DNA of 9,372 nt from the NCBI GenBank assembly GCA_965198325.1, contig CBDAPE010000005.1, positions 1 through 9,372 on the forward strand. Reading direction: 5' to 3'. This document shows positions 1 to 6,909 of the stretch, in pieces. Below the pieces are notes generated by a model, which searched no databases, was not told where the DNA came from, and saw only the letters and a program-made list of their open reading frames with translations. Numbering within the stretch: the stretch's first letter is position 1; the number at the start of each line of letters is the position of its first letter. The DNA is from CBDAPE01 sp965198325 (GTDB taxonomy: Bacteria > Pseudomonadota > Alphaproteobacteria > UBA828 > JAPUJA01). The translations under genes and the position numbers were made by a program.

Positions 1-291
1 CGCGAAGAGGTAGATGCCGATGGCCCACACGCGGTAGGACAGCTTGCTGCTCTCCATGACGGTGCCCTTGCGAAGCGAGAAGAAGCCGCAGTCCCGGCAG
101 CGGTGGGTCATCGTCTTGTGGTTGGTGTTGGGGTCCACGTCGAAGGAGCCGCACTGCGGGCAGTATGGACCATTCGGCCAGCGCTGGTTCTCGATCCACT
201 GGCGGGCCTCGTCCTCGGAGTGGAACATGTCCGCGATCTCTAGGAGCGTTAACCCCTCGCGATGGGCCTTGCCGGGAGCCTTCTTGGTCAT
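1..291 (-). CDS. IS1595-family transposase, N-terminal part (runs off left edge)
   Basis: The complement of 291-1 is one open frame of 97 codons with no stop, starting MTKKAPGKAHREG. It contains the zinc-ribbon seen at the N-terminus of IS1595/ISXO2-type transposases: a CPQC pair at residues 47-50 and a CRDC pair at about 65-68, then the FSLRKGTVMESSKLSYRVW segment (residues 71-89) that corresponds to the conserved region after the ribbon in this family. The preceding EDEARQWIENQRWPNGPYC stretch is also typical. The start at 291 is supported by a GAGGAAAGG ribosome binding site about 9 nt upstream on the minus strand. The DDE/DDN catalytic domain would lie outside the window, so whether the enzyme is intact cannot be seen. 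It would catalyse cut-and-paste or copy transposition of its own element. The family call is from recognised motifs. Confidence 0.88.
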   Translation of the reverse strand, partial: MTKKAPGKAHREGLTLLEIADMFHSEDEARQWIENQRWPNGPYCPQCGSFDVDPNTNHKTMTHRCRDCGFFSLRKGTVMESSKLSYRVWAIGIYLFA

Positions 292-391
292 CTTGTTACC
301 CTTTCCTCGTTGACCGGAAGTATGCCGAGAAAACAGCAGAAACCAAGAGAAATCAGAGGGTGTGGTGTGTCATTGAAGGTGATTACATGAT

Positions 392-429
392 GTGATAAAG
401 AAACGGCCCGTGGCTAACACCACGGGCCG
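392..429 (-). terminator. Strong hairpin, terminator-like on the minus strand
   Basis: A perfect 10-bp inverted repeat, arms CGGCCCGTGG (404-413) and CCACGGGCCG (420-429), encloses a 6-nt loop. Read on the minus strand the stem is followed directly by TTTCTTTATC, as in a rho-independent terminator. Read on the plus strand there is no T tract after it. It lies between the transposase start and the small ORF at 461. It could stop outside transcription from entering the insertion sequence, or form a structured leader for the downstream ORF. Confidence 0.6.
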
Positions 430-460
430 CAAATAGATATGCCAAAAGGAGGAAAACCAA

Positions 461-670
461 ATGGCAAGTTACAATATTCACGATCCCGAAAATGCAAGCT
501 CTCAAATAAGTGATAGCGACTACTATGCCATCAAATTGATCCTGTGGATATTCAACAATTGGATAAGCCCGGAGATGCAGCAGCGGTTAAATAGTGTCAT
601 TGGTTTAATCGAAGGGGAGATACCGTGTCGAATTAGCAGGGTAAATGTGCATCCAAGTACGGCTCGGTAA
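461..670 (+). CDS. Small hypothetical protein (69 aa), low-GC orphan
   Basis: A 69-residue ORF starting MASYNIHDPENASS. I do not recognise the family. Support for it being real: a near-ideal AAAAGGAGGAAAA ribosome binding site ending 4-5 nt before the ATG, and a coherent amphipathic composition. The first 20 residues are polar (rich in S, D, N), followed by a hydrophobic/aromatic stretch AIKLILWIFNNW (about residues 23-34) and a helix-like QQRLNSVIGLIEGE segment; a single cysteine sits near residue 56. Its codon use is clearly more AT-rich than the protease gene that starts 29 nt after it, which suggests separate ancestry, perhaps phage or mobile-element cargo. It follows the hairpin at 404-429 and neighbours the IS1595-type transposase, so a passenger gene is possible but unproven. 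Confidence 0.6.
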   Translation: MASYNIHDPENASSQISDSDYYAIKLILWIFNNWISPEMQQRLNSVIGLIEGEIPCRISRVNVHPSTAR

Positions 671-678
671 CTTTGGGA

Positions 679-684
679 TATAAT
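679..684 (+). promoter_or_regulatory. Candidate -10 element (TATAAT) for the protease
   Basis: A consensus TATAAT occupies 679-684 in the short gap between the small ORF and the protease ATG at 699. No good -35 box stands 16-18 bp upstream (the sequence there reads about AGTACG). Initiation about 7 nt downstream would leave a leader of only about 8 nt, which agrees with the lack of a clear Shine-Dalgarno sequence before 699. Weak, single-element evidence. Confidence 0.3.
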
Positions 685-698
685 CCCCTATGTAAGAG

Positions 699-3197
699 AT
701 GACCTTGCCGCCAGCGGCGGACCCGCCAAAGCCGCCTGAACCAATCGACGGCGAGGGGGGTGGTGTAATCTCGCTCCAGCCTCAACCCTTTCCCCTGCCG
801 CTCCTCGTCCCGACGGATCCGTCCTTCGGCTCCCAGTGGCATCTGCGCAACACAGGCCAGACCGGCGGCACGGCGGGTGCGGACCTTAACGTCATTGGGG
901 TGTGGGACGACTACACCGGCGCGGGCGTCGTGGTCGGCCTCATTGACGACGGCGTCCAGCACAGCCATCCCGACCTCGACGGCAATTACGACACCACCCT
1001 CGACTTTGATTTCCGGGGCAACTATCTCGATTCCGCGCCGGGCACCGGCTCCGATAATCACGGCACCACGGTGGCCGGCGTCATCGCGGCGGAAGCGGAC
1101 AACGGCACGGGCGTGGTCGGCGTTGCGCACGGCTCGACGATAACGGGTTTTCGCATCGGCTACGGCTCGGACGGCAGCTTCGCTCAGGAGATCGGCGCGC
1201 TGCAGCGGGGCGTCGACGTCGATGTCGTCAACAACAGCTGGGGCTACGGCGGTTTCTCCTTCGACGATTTCGCATCGAGCGCGTTCGACGCCCAGGCGGC
1301 GGCTGTCCAAAACGCGGTAGCCAACGGACGGGGCGGGCTGGGTTCGATCTGGGTGTTCTCGGCGGGCAATTCGGGTGACGAGGGCCAGGACACCAACTAC
1401 CACTCCTACACGAACTCGCGCTTCACCATCTCGGTCGGCGCGCTGGACCATGACGGCGATCTGGCGTCTTTCAGCACGCCGGGAGATTCGGTGCTGATTT
1501 CGGCGCCAGGGGTCAGTGTCGTCACCACCGACCGGACCGGCGGCTCGGGCTATTCCGGGAGTGATACCACCTCGATCTCGGGCACCTCGTTCTCGGCGCC
1601 GGCGACGAGCGGGGTGGTGGCGCTGATACTCGAGGCGAACCCGCTGCTAGGCTATCGCGACGTCCAGGAGATCCTGGCCTATTCGGCGCGCCAGTCCGGG
1701 GGCTCGGCGGGGTGGGAGACCAATGCGGCGGACAACTGGAACGGCGGCGGGCTGCACGTCCACCACGGCTACGGCTACGGTTTCGTCGACGCCTTCGCGG
1801 CGGTGCGCCTGGCCGAGACCTGGCAGACCCAGCACACCTTCGCCAACGAGCAGATGGTGAGCGCGAGCTCCAACCCGTCGATCTACATCCCCGACAACAC
1901 GACGATCACCGACACGATCAGCCTGAGCTCGAACCTGCGGATTGACGAGGTCGAGGTCGACCTCGACATCAGCCACACCTGGATCGGCGATCTGGTCGTC
2001 ACGCTGACCTCGCCCGACGACACGACGAGCACGCTGGTCAACCGCCCCGGCAAGAGCGCGTTCTCGACCTGGGGCACGAGCCAGAACGACATCGATTTCA
2101 CGTTTTCCTCCACCCACCACTGGGGCGAGACGGGCGACGGCACCTGGACTCTTTCGGTCAGCGATCATTACAGCGGTGACCAGGGGCGCCTCAATAGCTG
2201 GGCGCTCCGACTCTTCGGCGACATCGACGACGGCAACGACACCTACGTCTACACCGACGAATACGGCGGCTTCACCGGTGCGGGCGACGCGTCGCGCCGG
2301 GTGCTCTCGGACGCCTCGGGCACGGATACCGTCAACGCCGCGGCGGTGACGGGCGATTCGGTTATCGATTTGAACCCGGGCGCGGTCGGCATGCTTGCCG
2401 GCAACAGCTTCTCGGTCGCGTCTGGCACGACGATCGAGAACGTCTTCGCGGGCGACGGCGCCGACGTGCTCACCGGCAACGCGGCGGCCAATACGCTCTC
2501 GGGCGGGCGCGGCGACGATACCCTCACCGGCGGCGGCGGCGGCGATGTGCTGGATGGAGGTTCGGGTTCCGATCGGGTCTCCTATGGGACCGCGGGCTCG
2601 TCGGTTGTGGTTGACCTCGCGGCGGGCACGGCGAGTGGCGGCGAGGGCTCGGACGTTCTGGTCGGGATCGAGCACCTTCGGGGCTCGGTATATGACGACC
2701 TTCTGACGGGTGACGGTGGCGCAAACATTCTCGAGGGCGATGCCGGTGACGATCTTCTGATCGGCGGCGCGGGCCGCGATGTTCACGTCGGCGGCGCGGG
2801 ATCGGACACCGCGGGCTATGCCGATGCGGGCGCTCGGGTCTACGCGAATCTGTCGACCGGTTGGGGCTATTGGGGCGATGCCCGGGGCGACAGCTTCAGC
2901 AGCGTCGAAAACCTGACGGGCTCGGCCCATGCCGACATTCTGGCGGGCAACGCCACTGCCAACACGCTGTCGGGCGGGGCGGGTGACGACAAGCTTTACG
3001 GCTACGGCGGCGACGATGCCATCGACGGTGGCGCGGGCTCCGATACGGTGTCATTCGGGAGCGCGGGCGCGGGCGTGACGGCGGATCTCGCGGCGGGCAC
3101 GGCGAGCGGCGGCGAGCTGGAGCCCGTAAGCGGAAAGATCCTGGCCGTAGGTCAGCGCCAAGTCCCAGTCGCCGCCGTCGATGAAGCTCGACGATAG
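699..3197 (+). CDS. Kexin/subtilisin-type serine protease with P domain and RTX repeats, 3' truncated
   Basis: Predicted secreted calcium-dependent serine endopeptidase (family S8, kexin-like). The catalytic domain spans about residues 35-370: Asp83 in GLIDDGVQ, His121 in DNHGTTVAG, oxyanion Asn224 in VFSAGNSGDEG, and Ser297 in SGTSFSAP. The SAGNSG...YTNSRFTISVGALD stretch is kexin-like. A proprotein-convertase P domain follows (about 405-507, with DLDISHTWIGDLVVTLTSP and a GTWTLSVSD motif), then a serralysin-like linker and three RTX blocks (about 580-800) built on GGxGxDxLxGG nonapeptides. There is no N-terminal signal peptide or obvious propeptide, as expected for type I secretion, which reads a C-terminal signal. 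An in-frame TAA two codons upstream makes 699 the earliest start. The last natural residues are GTASGGE near 3116; the remaining 26 codons (LEPVSGK... to the stop) are antisense porin sequence. The true C-terminus and secretion signal are therefore missing, and export is doubtful. Confidence 0.92.
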   Translation: MTLPPAADPPKPPEPIDGEGGGVISLQPQPFPLPLLVPTDPSFGSQWHLRNTGQTGGTAGADLNVIGVWDDYTGAGVVVGLIDDGVQHSHPDLDGNYDTTLDFDFRGNYLDSAPGTGSDNHGTTVAGVIAAEADNGTGVVGVAHGSTITGFRIGYGSDGSFAQEIGALQRGVDVDVVNNSWGYGGFSFDDFASSAFDAQAAAVQNAVANGRGGLGSIWVFSAGNSGDEGQDTNYHSYTNSRFTISVGALDHDGDLASFSTPGDSVLISAPGVSVVTTDRTGGSGYSGSDTTSISGTSFSAPATSGVVALILEANPLLGYRDVQEILAYSARQSGGSAGWETNAADNWNGGGLHVHHGYGYGFVDAFAAVRLAETWQTQHTFANEQMVSASSNPSIYIPDNTTITDTISLSSNLRIDEVEVDLDISHTWIGDLVVTLTSPDDTTSTLVNRPGKSAFSTWGTSQNDIDFTFSSTHHWGETGDGTWTLSVSDHYSGDQGRLNSWALRLFGDIDDGNDTYVYTDEYGGFTGAGDASRRVLSDASGTDTVNAAAVTGDSVIDLNPGAVGMLAGNSFSVASGTTIENVFAGDGADVLTGNAAANTLSGGRGDDTLTGGGGGDVLDGGSGSDRVSYGTAGSSVVVDLAAGTASGGEGSDVLVGIEHLRGSVYDDLLTGDGGANILEGDAGDDLLIGGAGRDVHVGGAGSDTAGYADAGARVYANLSTGWGYWGDARGDSFSSVENLTGSAHADILAGNATANTLSGGAGDDKLYGYGGDDAIDGGAGSDTVSFGSAGAGVTADLAAGTASGGELEPVSGKILAVGQRQVPVAAVDEARR
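2455..3116 (+). repeat. RTX calcium-binding repeat region inside the protease gene
   Basis: Three related modules of roughly 75-80 residues, each with GGxGxDxLx nonapeptides (for example GGRGDDTLTGG, GDAGDDLLIGG, GGAGDDKLYGY) followed by a non-repeat spacer such as VVVDLAAGTASGGEG. Such repeats fold into a parallel beta-roll on binding calcium outside the cell. The DNA is repeated as well: the 20-mer CTCGCGGCGGGCACGGCGAG occurs at 2616-2635 and 3087-3106, and identity continues for 10 more bases with one mismatch. The second copy ends at the point where the gene joins the antisense porin sequence. Confidence 0.85.
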
Positions 3198-4112
3198 CCG
3201 CGCGCTGCGAAACGCCGGCGTGTCGTAGCGGATCCTGTCGTCGCGGCCGAGCCCGTCCAGGTTGCTGAACACGTCGCCGATGGTCACGCCGGACAGGCTG
3301 CCGCCCGAATTGCGAAACGCCAGGCCGTTCGCCAGATCGCCGACACCCGAATAGGCGATGACGCCGGTTCCCGACAGATCGATTTCGGTGCTGTCGTCCG
3401 AGGCAGTATGGCCCTGGCCCAGATAGAGCCGCCCGAAGCCTTGGTCCTCAAACCACAATTCGAGCTGGCGATCGCGCAGCTCGGCGTCCGCGCTGACGGA
3501 TTTGTTGTCCGCCTGGCTGATGTCCGCTGTGGAGTTCGACTCGAACTGCGCGACGATGATCGCGCCCACCGCCGTGCTCTCGTCGATCTCCGCCCGGCCG
3601 AGGATCTGGAAGCGGGTCGCCGAATTGTCGTTGTCGACGTTGAAGACCTGCTTGTCGTTATCGCTCCCGTCGTCGGTGCCGTCGTCGACGAACAGCAGCG
3701 CGCGGTTGACGTGGCCGGACACCGTCAGCGACATGTTAGGTTGCGTGCTTAGGACCGACTGGCCCGTTTCAGCCGCGGTTGTTGGCATCGCGCTGGTCCC
3801 GGCGGTCGGTGTCGTCGACAAGGTCGCGTCACCGGTCTCCGGGGGCGCGGCGGTGGCCGTGCCGGCCAAACGCTCTTCGGCGGCTTCGAGGCGAGCCTGA
3901 TTAGCCAGGATTAGCCCGATCAACTGTTCATTCTGATCCATCAAGGTCGCATTTTGCTGCCGCAGGGCCTCGTTCTGGCGGATCAGGTCATCGAGGCTTT
4001 GACCAGCTGCGGGAACGGAGAGAAGACCAACGGCAACCGCCGCCGAAAGAGCGGCCGTTTTGCCGCGAATGGCCAGCGTCAGCCGGCCTGTCGTTCCAAA
4101 GGCGTTTCTCAT
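3051..4112 (-). CDS. Outer-membrane porin, C-terminal half missing
   Basis: Predicted general diffusion porin (Porin_4-like). I chose the ATG at 4112 (MRNAFGTTGR) over the upstream in-frame ATG at 4145 because a GGAAGGGAAGG ribosome binding site lies just before it and the product then begins with a typical signal peptide: basic n-region, hydrophobic ALSAAVAVGLLSVPAAG, cleavage near residues 36-37. Next come a coiled-coil segment (about 39-83, LRQQNATLMDQNEQLIGLI), a Thr/Ala/Pro-rich linker (84-125), and barrel strands starting at MSLTVSGHVNRALLFVDDG, with an Asp-rich loop (DDGTDDGSDND) and SATRFQILGRAEI. The natural sequence ends near residue 332 (DLALTYGQDLSAYGLQL). The last 20 or so codons are antisense RTX sequence, and no C-terminal aromatic strand is present, so the barrel cannot close. 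It is truncated at the same junction as the convergent protease gene and is probably non-functional. Confidence 0.85.
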   Translation of the reverse strand: MRNAFGTTGRLTLAIRGKTAALSAAVAVGLLSVPAAGQSLDDLIRQNEALRQQNATLMDQNEQLIGLILANQARLEAAEERLAGTATAAPPETGDATLSTTPTAGTSAMPTTAAETGQSVLSTQPNMSLTVSGHVNRALLFVDDGTDDGSDNDKQVFNVDNDNSATRFQILGRAEIDESTAVGAIIVAQFESNSTADISQADNKSVSADAELRDRQLELWFEDQGFGRLYLGQGHTASDDSTEIDLSGTGVIAYSGVGDLANGLAFRNSGGSLSGVTIGDVFSNLDGLGRDDRIRYDTPAFRSARLSSSFIDGGDWDLALTYGQDLSAYGLQLAAARRARREIRRHARARAPE

Positions 4113-4285
4113 GATCCTTCCCTTCCTGATGGTCGGTCGGCACATGCCCCGAGTGTCTCTAAATGGAATAGTCGCGCAAACGCCGGCCGACGCACAGCGG
4201 CGAATCGCCGATTTCTTCGGGCTCGTCGCGAGCGAGTTTTACTTCATCATCGCAGCGTGTACCATGACGCCCAAACAGAACAGGC

Positions 4286-4313
4286 GGGGGACAAAACAGA
4301 GCCCCCGAATTTT
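4286..4313 (+). terminator. GC hairpin followed by a short T run
   Basis: Arms CGGGGG (4285-4290) and CCCCCG (4302-4307) close an 11-nt loop and are followed by AATTTT. It is terminator-like on the plus strand, but the T run is short. It lies directly before a second hairpin at 4313-4343. Confidence 0.35.
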
Positions 4314-4343
4314 CCGGTCCGTATTTTCGAAGACCGGATTTTT
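4313..4343 (+). terminator. Rho-independent terminator-like hairpin upstream of the TolC gene
   Basis: Perfect 7-bp arms TCCGGTC (4313-4319) and GACCGGA (4332-4338) with a 12-nt loop are followed immediately by TTTTT (4339-4343). The T tract places it on the plus strand, about 114 nt before the TolC start. No plus-strand gene ends here, so it may end a short leader or small RNA, or attenuate transcription into the TolC gene. Confidence 0.45.
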
Positions 4344-4456
4344 GCTGGCGCCGGGCCCCGGGGATTCTTGCGATTCTGGATTATCTGAACAAGCTCTCGA
4401 CGACCGGACCTGTTTGGGAGACCGCCACAGGTAGTAATTCCGGCAGCGACCAGGTC

Positions 4457-5860
4457 GTGGCTCCGCCGATCGCCCGCCCGCGAGCGCGGACCCTATCGAA
4501 AATGGGCGCTTTCATGACATTCGCCCTTGTGCTGGATCTGAGCGTAATGGTGGGCACGACAGACGCCAGCGCGGATACGCTGGAAGAAGCGTTGGTAAAG
4601 GCCTACGCGAGCAACCCGACGCTGCGGGCTCAGCGCGCGCAGCTCCGCGCAACCGACGAACTGGTCTCCCAAGCGCTGTCGGGCTGGCGGCCGACGGTTA
4701 CCTTCACGGGTGACGTCGGCAAGACCCGGGCGGACAACGACCTCGGATTCTTCCAGTCCGAGGAAACTCGCACGCCTCTGGGCGCCGCCCTGAGCTTCGA
4801 CCAGCCGCTTTACAGGGGCGGGCGCACGACCGCGTCGACGGAACAGGCGGAATTTCTTGTCCTGGCCGCCCGAGCCGCGCTGACATCCGTGGAACAACGG
4901 ATTTTTCTGGATGCGGCGACCGCCTATCTCGACGTGTTGCGGGATTACGTGGTGGTCGAGCTCGCAAAGAACAACGTCCGGGTCCTCCAGAGTCAACTCG
5001 AGGCGGCCCACGACCGGTTCGATGTCGGTGAAGTCACGAGAACCGATGTTGCCCAAGCCAAAGCGCGCCTGTCCCAAGCCATTGCGCAGCGCATCGAAGC
5101 CGAAGGTCTTCTGATCAACTCGCGCGCCACATACCAGAAGGTGATTGGCGAGATGCCGGTTCGGCTGATCTGGCCCGCGGGTCTGAAAAATTTGCCAAGC
5201 ACCGAAGATGACGCGAGGCAGATGGCGCACGCCGCGCATCCAGATATTTTAGAAGCTGGCTTCGCGGAGCGCGCTGCTCTGGCGGAAGTGCGTGCTGTGG
5301 CCGGGGAACTGCTGCCCGAGGTGACTCTTGCCGCGGACGTGTCCCGCGCAGAAGAAAACTCGAGCCGGGAAAGCATCTCCGAACGGGCCTCGATTGCCGC
5401 GGAGCTGACCGTCCCGCTTTACCAGTCGGGAGAGGTCTATTCACGGGTGCGAGAAGCAAAGGAGCGCGCTGCGCAACGCCGTGTCGAGATCGAGGAAACC
5501 CGGCGCGCGGTGATGGAAGTTGTGACCCAGGCGTGGGAGGCGCTGCTGACCGCACGGGCCAAGATCACGGCGTTCAGTGCCGCGGTCGGTGCTTCCGAAG
5601 TGGCGCTGGAGGGTGTCGAGGTGGAGGCGTTTGTCGGGCTAAGGACGACCCTCGACGTCCTCGATGCTGAACAGGAGCTGTTCGAGGCCCGGGTCAATCT
5701 CATCCGGGCCCAGCATGACGAGGTCGTTTCGGGCTACTGGCTGCTTCAAACGATCGGTCAACTGAACGCAGAATCCCTGAGCCTTCCCATCGAGACCTAT
5801 GAAGCAGACGAGCACTATCGGGAGGTTCGCGACAAGTGGTTCGGCCTGGGCAGCGATTAG
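4457..5860 (+). CDS. TolC-family outer-membrane channel protein of type I secretion/efflux
   Basis: Predicted outer-membrane trimeric channel that connects to an inner-membrane ABC or RND pump through a membrane-fusion protein. The length of 467 residues is normal. Family features: TLEEALVKAYASNPTLRAQRAQLRA at the mature N-terminus (about 41-65), the first-repeat strand motif LSFDQPLYRGGRT (about 112-124), long helical segments with AYLDVLRDYVVVELAKNNV, the second-repeat ELTVPLYQSGEVYSRV motif, and GLRTTLDVLDAEQELFEAR near the C-terminus. I took the GTG at 4457 because it adds Arg/Lys residues before the hydrophobic MGAFMTFALVLDLSVMVG core, giving a complete signal peptide cleaved after DASA (residue 39). 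The ATG at 4502 would lack a basic n-region; neither start has a strong ribosome binding site. Nearness to an RTX protease suggests a secretion role rather than drug efflux, but no ABC or fusion-protein gene is present in the window. Confidence 0.92.
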   Translation: MAPPIARPRARTLSKMGAFMTFALVLDLSVMVGTTDASADTLEEALVKAYASNPTLRAQRAQLRATDELVSQALSGWRPTVTFTGDVGKTRADNDLGFFQSEETRTPLGAALSFDQPLYRGGRTTASTEQAEFLVLAARAALTSVEQRIFLDAATAYLDVLRDYVVVELAKNNVRVLQSQLEAAHDRFDVGEVTRTDVAQAKARLSQAIAQRIEAEGLLINSRATYQKVIGEMPVRLIWPAGLKNLPSTEDDARQMAHAAHPDILEAGFAERAALAEVRAVAGELLPEVTLAADVSRAEENSSRESISERASIAAELTVPLYQSGEVYSRVREAKERAAQRRVEIEETRRAVMEVVTQAWEALLTARAKITAFSAAVGASEVALEGVEVEAFVGLRTTLDVLDAEQELFEARVNLIRAQHDEVVSGYWLLQTIGQLNAESLSLPIETYEADEHYREVRDKWFGLGSD

Positions 5861-6041
5861 GCTGGGCGCCGATCAAACGCGATCTCGATCAGCCCCGCTT
5901 CAAATATGCAGCGATGTCTGAACTACTAATGCAATAGTGCCGAACCGCCACGGGTAGTACGTCAAGAGTTCGAAGCCGCGACGCGAGCCGGTCTAACGAA
6001 GATCGGTCCTGACCAGCCCCTGAACTGCCCGTACTGTCAAT

Positions 6042-6572
6042 TCAACGCGCCTCTGGCGGTCGAAATAACGCACGCAGAAACACGCCAGGGCCGAGCAGGT
6101 GATTGACTTCGCGCACAAAAAACAGAAGGCCGAACATGATGAAGAGCGCAACGGTTACCGCAAGAAACTTTGAGAGGTTCGCCTCGCTATACACGGCCGA
6201 AAACGCGATCCCAGTCGTCTCCCCGTGTATGAGCTTCTTGACGACCTTTTCAAGCGAACCGATGACCAGCACGACGAGCGTGAAGAGCACCGTGCTGTAG
6301 GCAACGTGCAGGATGTGGGGCCGATGCCGGAAGCGCTTTGCGAAGGATAACTTCTCGGTCACGACGACGACCTTCCCGATCAGGAGCACCAGAACCATCG
6401 CACCGTGATAACCGACCTGCTCAACACCTTTATCCGCGAGCAGGAGGTTTTGCATAAGAAGGATAAGCGTGAAGCCCGCGACAAAATATGCGGTGAGGAT
6501 CCATACGGCCTTAACCTCTTGAACAAGCTTCTTACCGATGGATCGCAGTCGGTCACCTATTGGTTTCGGCAT
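6042..6572 (-). CDS. Small integral membrane protein, four predicted helices
   Basis: A 176-residue protein starting MPKPIGDRLRSIG at 6572; the frame is open further upstream to 6815, but that extension is low-complexity Ser/Arg sequence with no membrane character. On the minus strand AAGGAA and GAG stand 5-18 nt before the ATG. A basic N-terminus is followed by four hydrophobic segments: about 23-45 (VWILTAYFVAGFTLILLM), 56-72 (GAMVLVLLIGKVVVV), 87-106 (ILHVAYSTVLFTLVVLVIG) and 135-153 (FLAVTVALFIMFGLLFF). A basic RFRHRP loop lies between helices 2 and 3, likely cytoplasmic. I recognise no named family or catalytic motif; similar four-helix hypothetical proteins are common in proteobacteria. 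It points away from its neighbours and does not belong to the TolC gene's transcript. Confidence 0.75.
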   Translation of the reverse strand: MPKPIGDRLRSIGKKLVQEVKAVWILTAYFVAGFTLILLMQNLLLADKGVEQVGYHGAMVLVLLIGKVVVVTEKLSFAKRFRHRPHILHVAYSTVLFTLVVLVIGSLEKVVKKLIHGETTGIAFSAVYSEANLSKFLAVTVALFIMFGLLFFVREVNHLLGPGVFLRALFRPPEAR

Positions 6573-6630
6573 TGATCTCGTCTGTTCCTTGAGCTCTGTG
6601 ACGCCATCATAGCCGGAACAAGAGTGCGCG

Positions 6631-6909
6631 CTATTCGTTATTGGTGTCGCTGAATCGCCCCCTGAAACTTCCACAGTTTGACGTCGGGGGCCCGCCCTTT
6701 TGGGTGATCGCGAACGCGACGAAGCGCTCGATATCCGGCGTGGCCTCGTCGGCGAGGCCATCCTCCATCCCCTCGAGGATGGCCACGAGATCGTGCTCGT
6801 CGGCGAGATCGCCAATATGATAAGGCTCCCAGTGGGTGTCGGGAGCCTCGATCACGAATTGTACTGGAGTTCGGTAAAGGTGGTTGCGGGGGCAGGATTT
6901 GTTGAAGAC
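6631..6909 (-). pseudogene. Coding remnant, unknown protein fragment
   Basis: The minus frame here contains VIEAPDTHWEPYHIGDLADEHDLVAILEGMEDGLADEATPDIERFVAFAI at about 6855-6705, with strong G/C third-position bias and a natural acidic composition. The sequence on either side loses this character: upstream it becomes AT-richer with rare ATA codons, and downstream (TSNCGSFRGRFSDTNNE) it reads through an insertion-sequence-end-like stretch before the stop. The frame is open to a TTG at 7263 but has no convincing start or ribosome binding site. I read it as a gene fragment left after rearrangement. I do not recognise the family; a real but divergent gene is the alternative. Confidence 0.4.

Larger units (their letters stand above)
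4113..4456. promoter_or_regulatory. Divergent intergenic region between porin and TolC genes
   Basis: This 344-nt region must hold the porin promoter (minus strand) and the TolC promoter (plus strand). I see no consensus sigma-70 pair. A weak plus-strand candidate is TTTACT (4238-4243) with a 16-nt spacer to TACCAT (4260-4265), which would start transcription near 4272, just before the two hairpins. ORFs crossing the region have no family features and overlap the porin gene in antisense. Confidence 0.35.

Noticed and set aside
358..381. GGGTGTGGTGTGTC motif as an IS1595 terminal repeat
   Set aside because: The GG...TGTC pattern fits such ends, but it faces right, away from the transposase on the left, and no partner repeat is in the window.
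633..1451. 272-codon minus-strand frame opposite the catalytic domain
   Set aside because: It is a shadow of the protease frame, with Arg/Val/Ala composition and no recognisable motif.
1647..2930. 427-codon open frame on the minus strand through the protease gene
   Set aside because: It is antisense to the P domain and RTX repeats; the Arg/Ala/Val-rich product without domains is what high-GC coding DNA gives in the opposite frame.
2455..3116. Regular DNA repeats considered as a CRISPR array or tandem-repeat locus
   Set aside because: The periodicity follows the RTX codons, copies are imperfect, and no uniform repeat-spacer pattern exists.
4493..5239. 248-codon minus-strand frame opposite the TolC gene
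   Set aside because: The plus strand carries all TolC motifs; the antisense product has no family features.
5930..6106. Plus frame reading LTKIGPDQPLNCPYCQFNA, which looks like a small zinc-binding protein
   Set aside because: It is open between stops but has no start codon or ribosome binding site, and its 3' part overlaps the membrane-protein gene in antisense.
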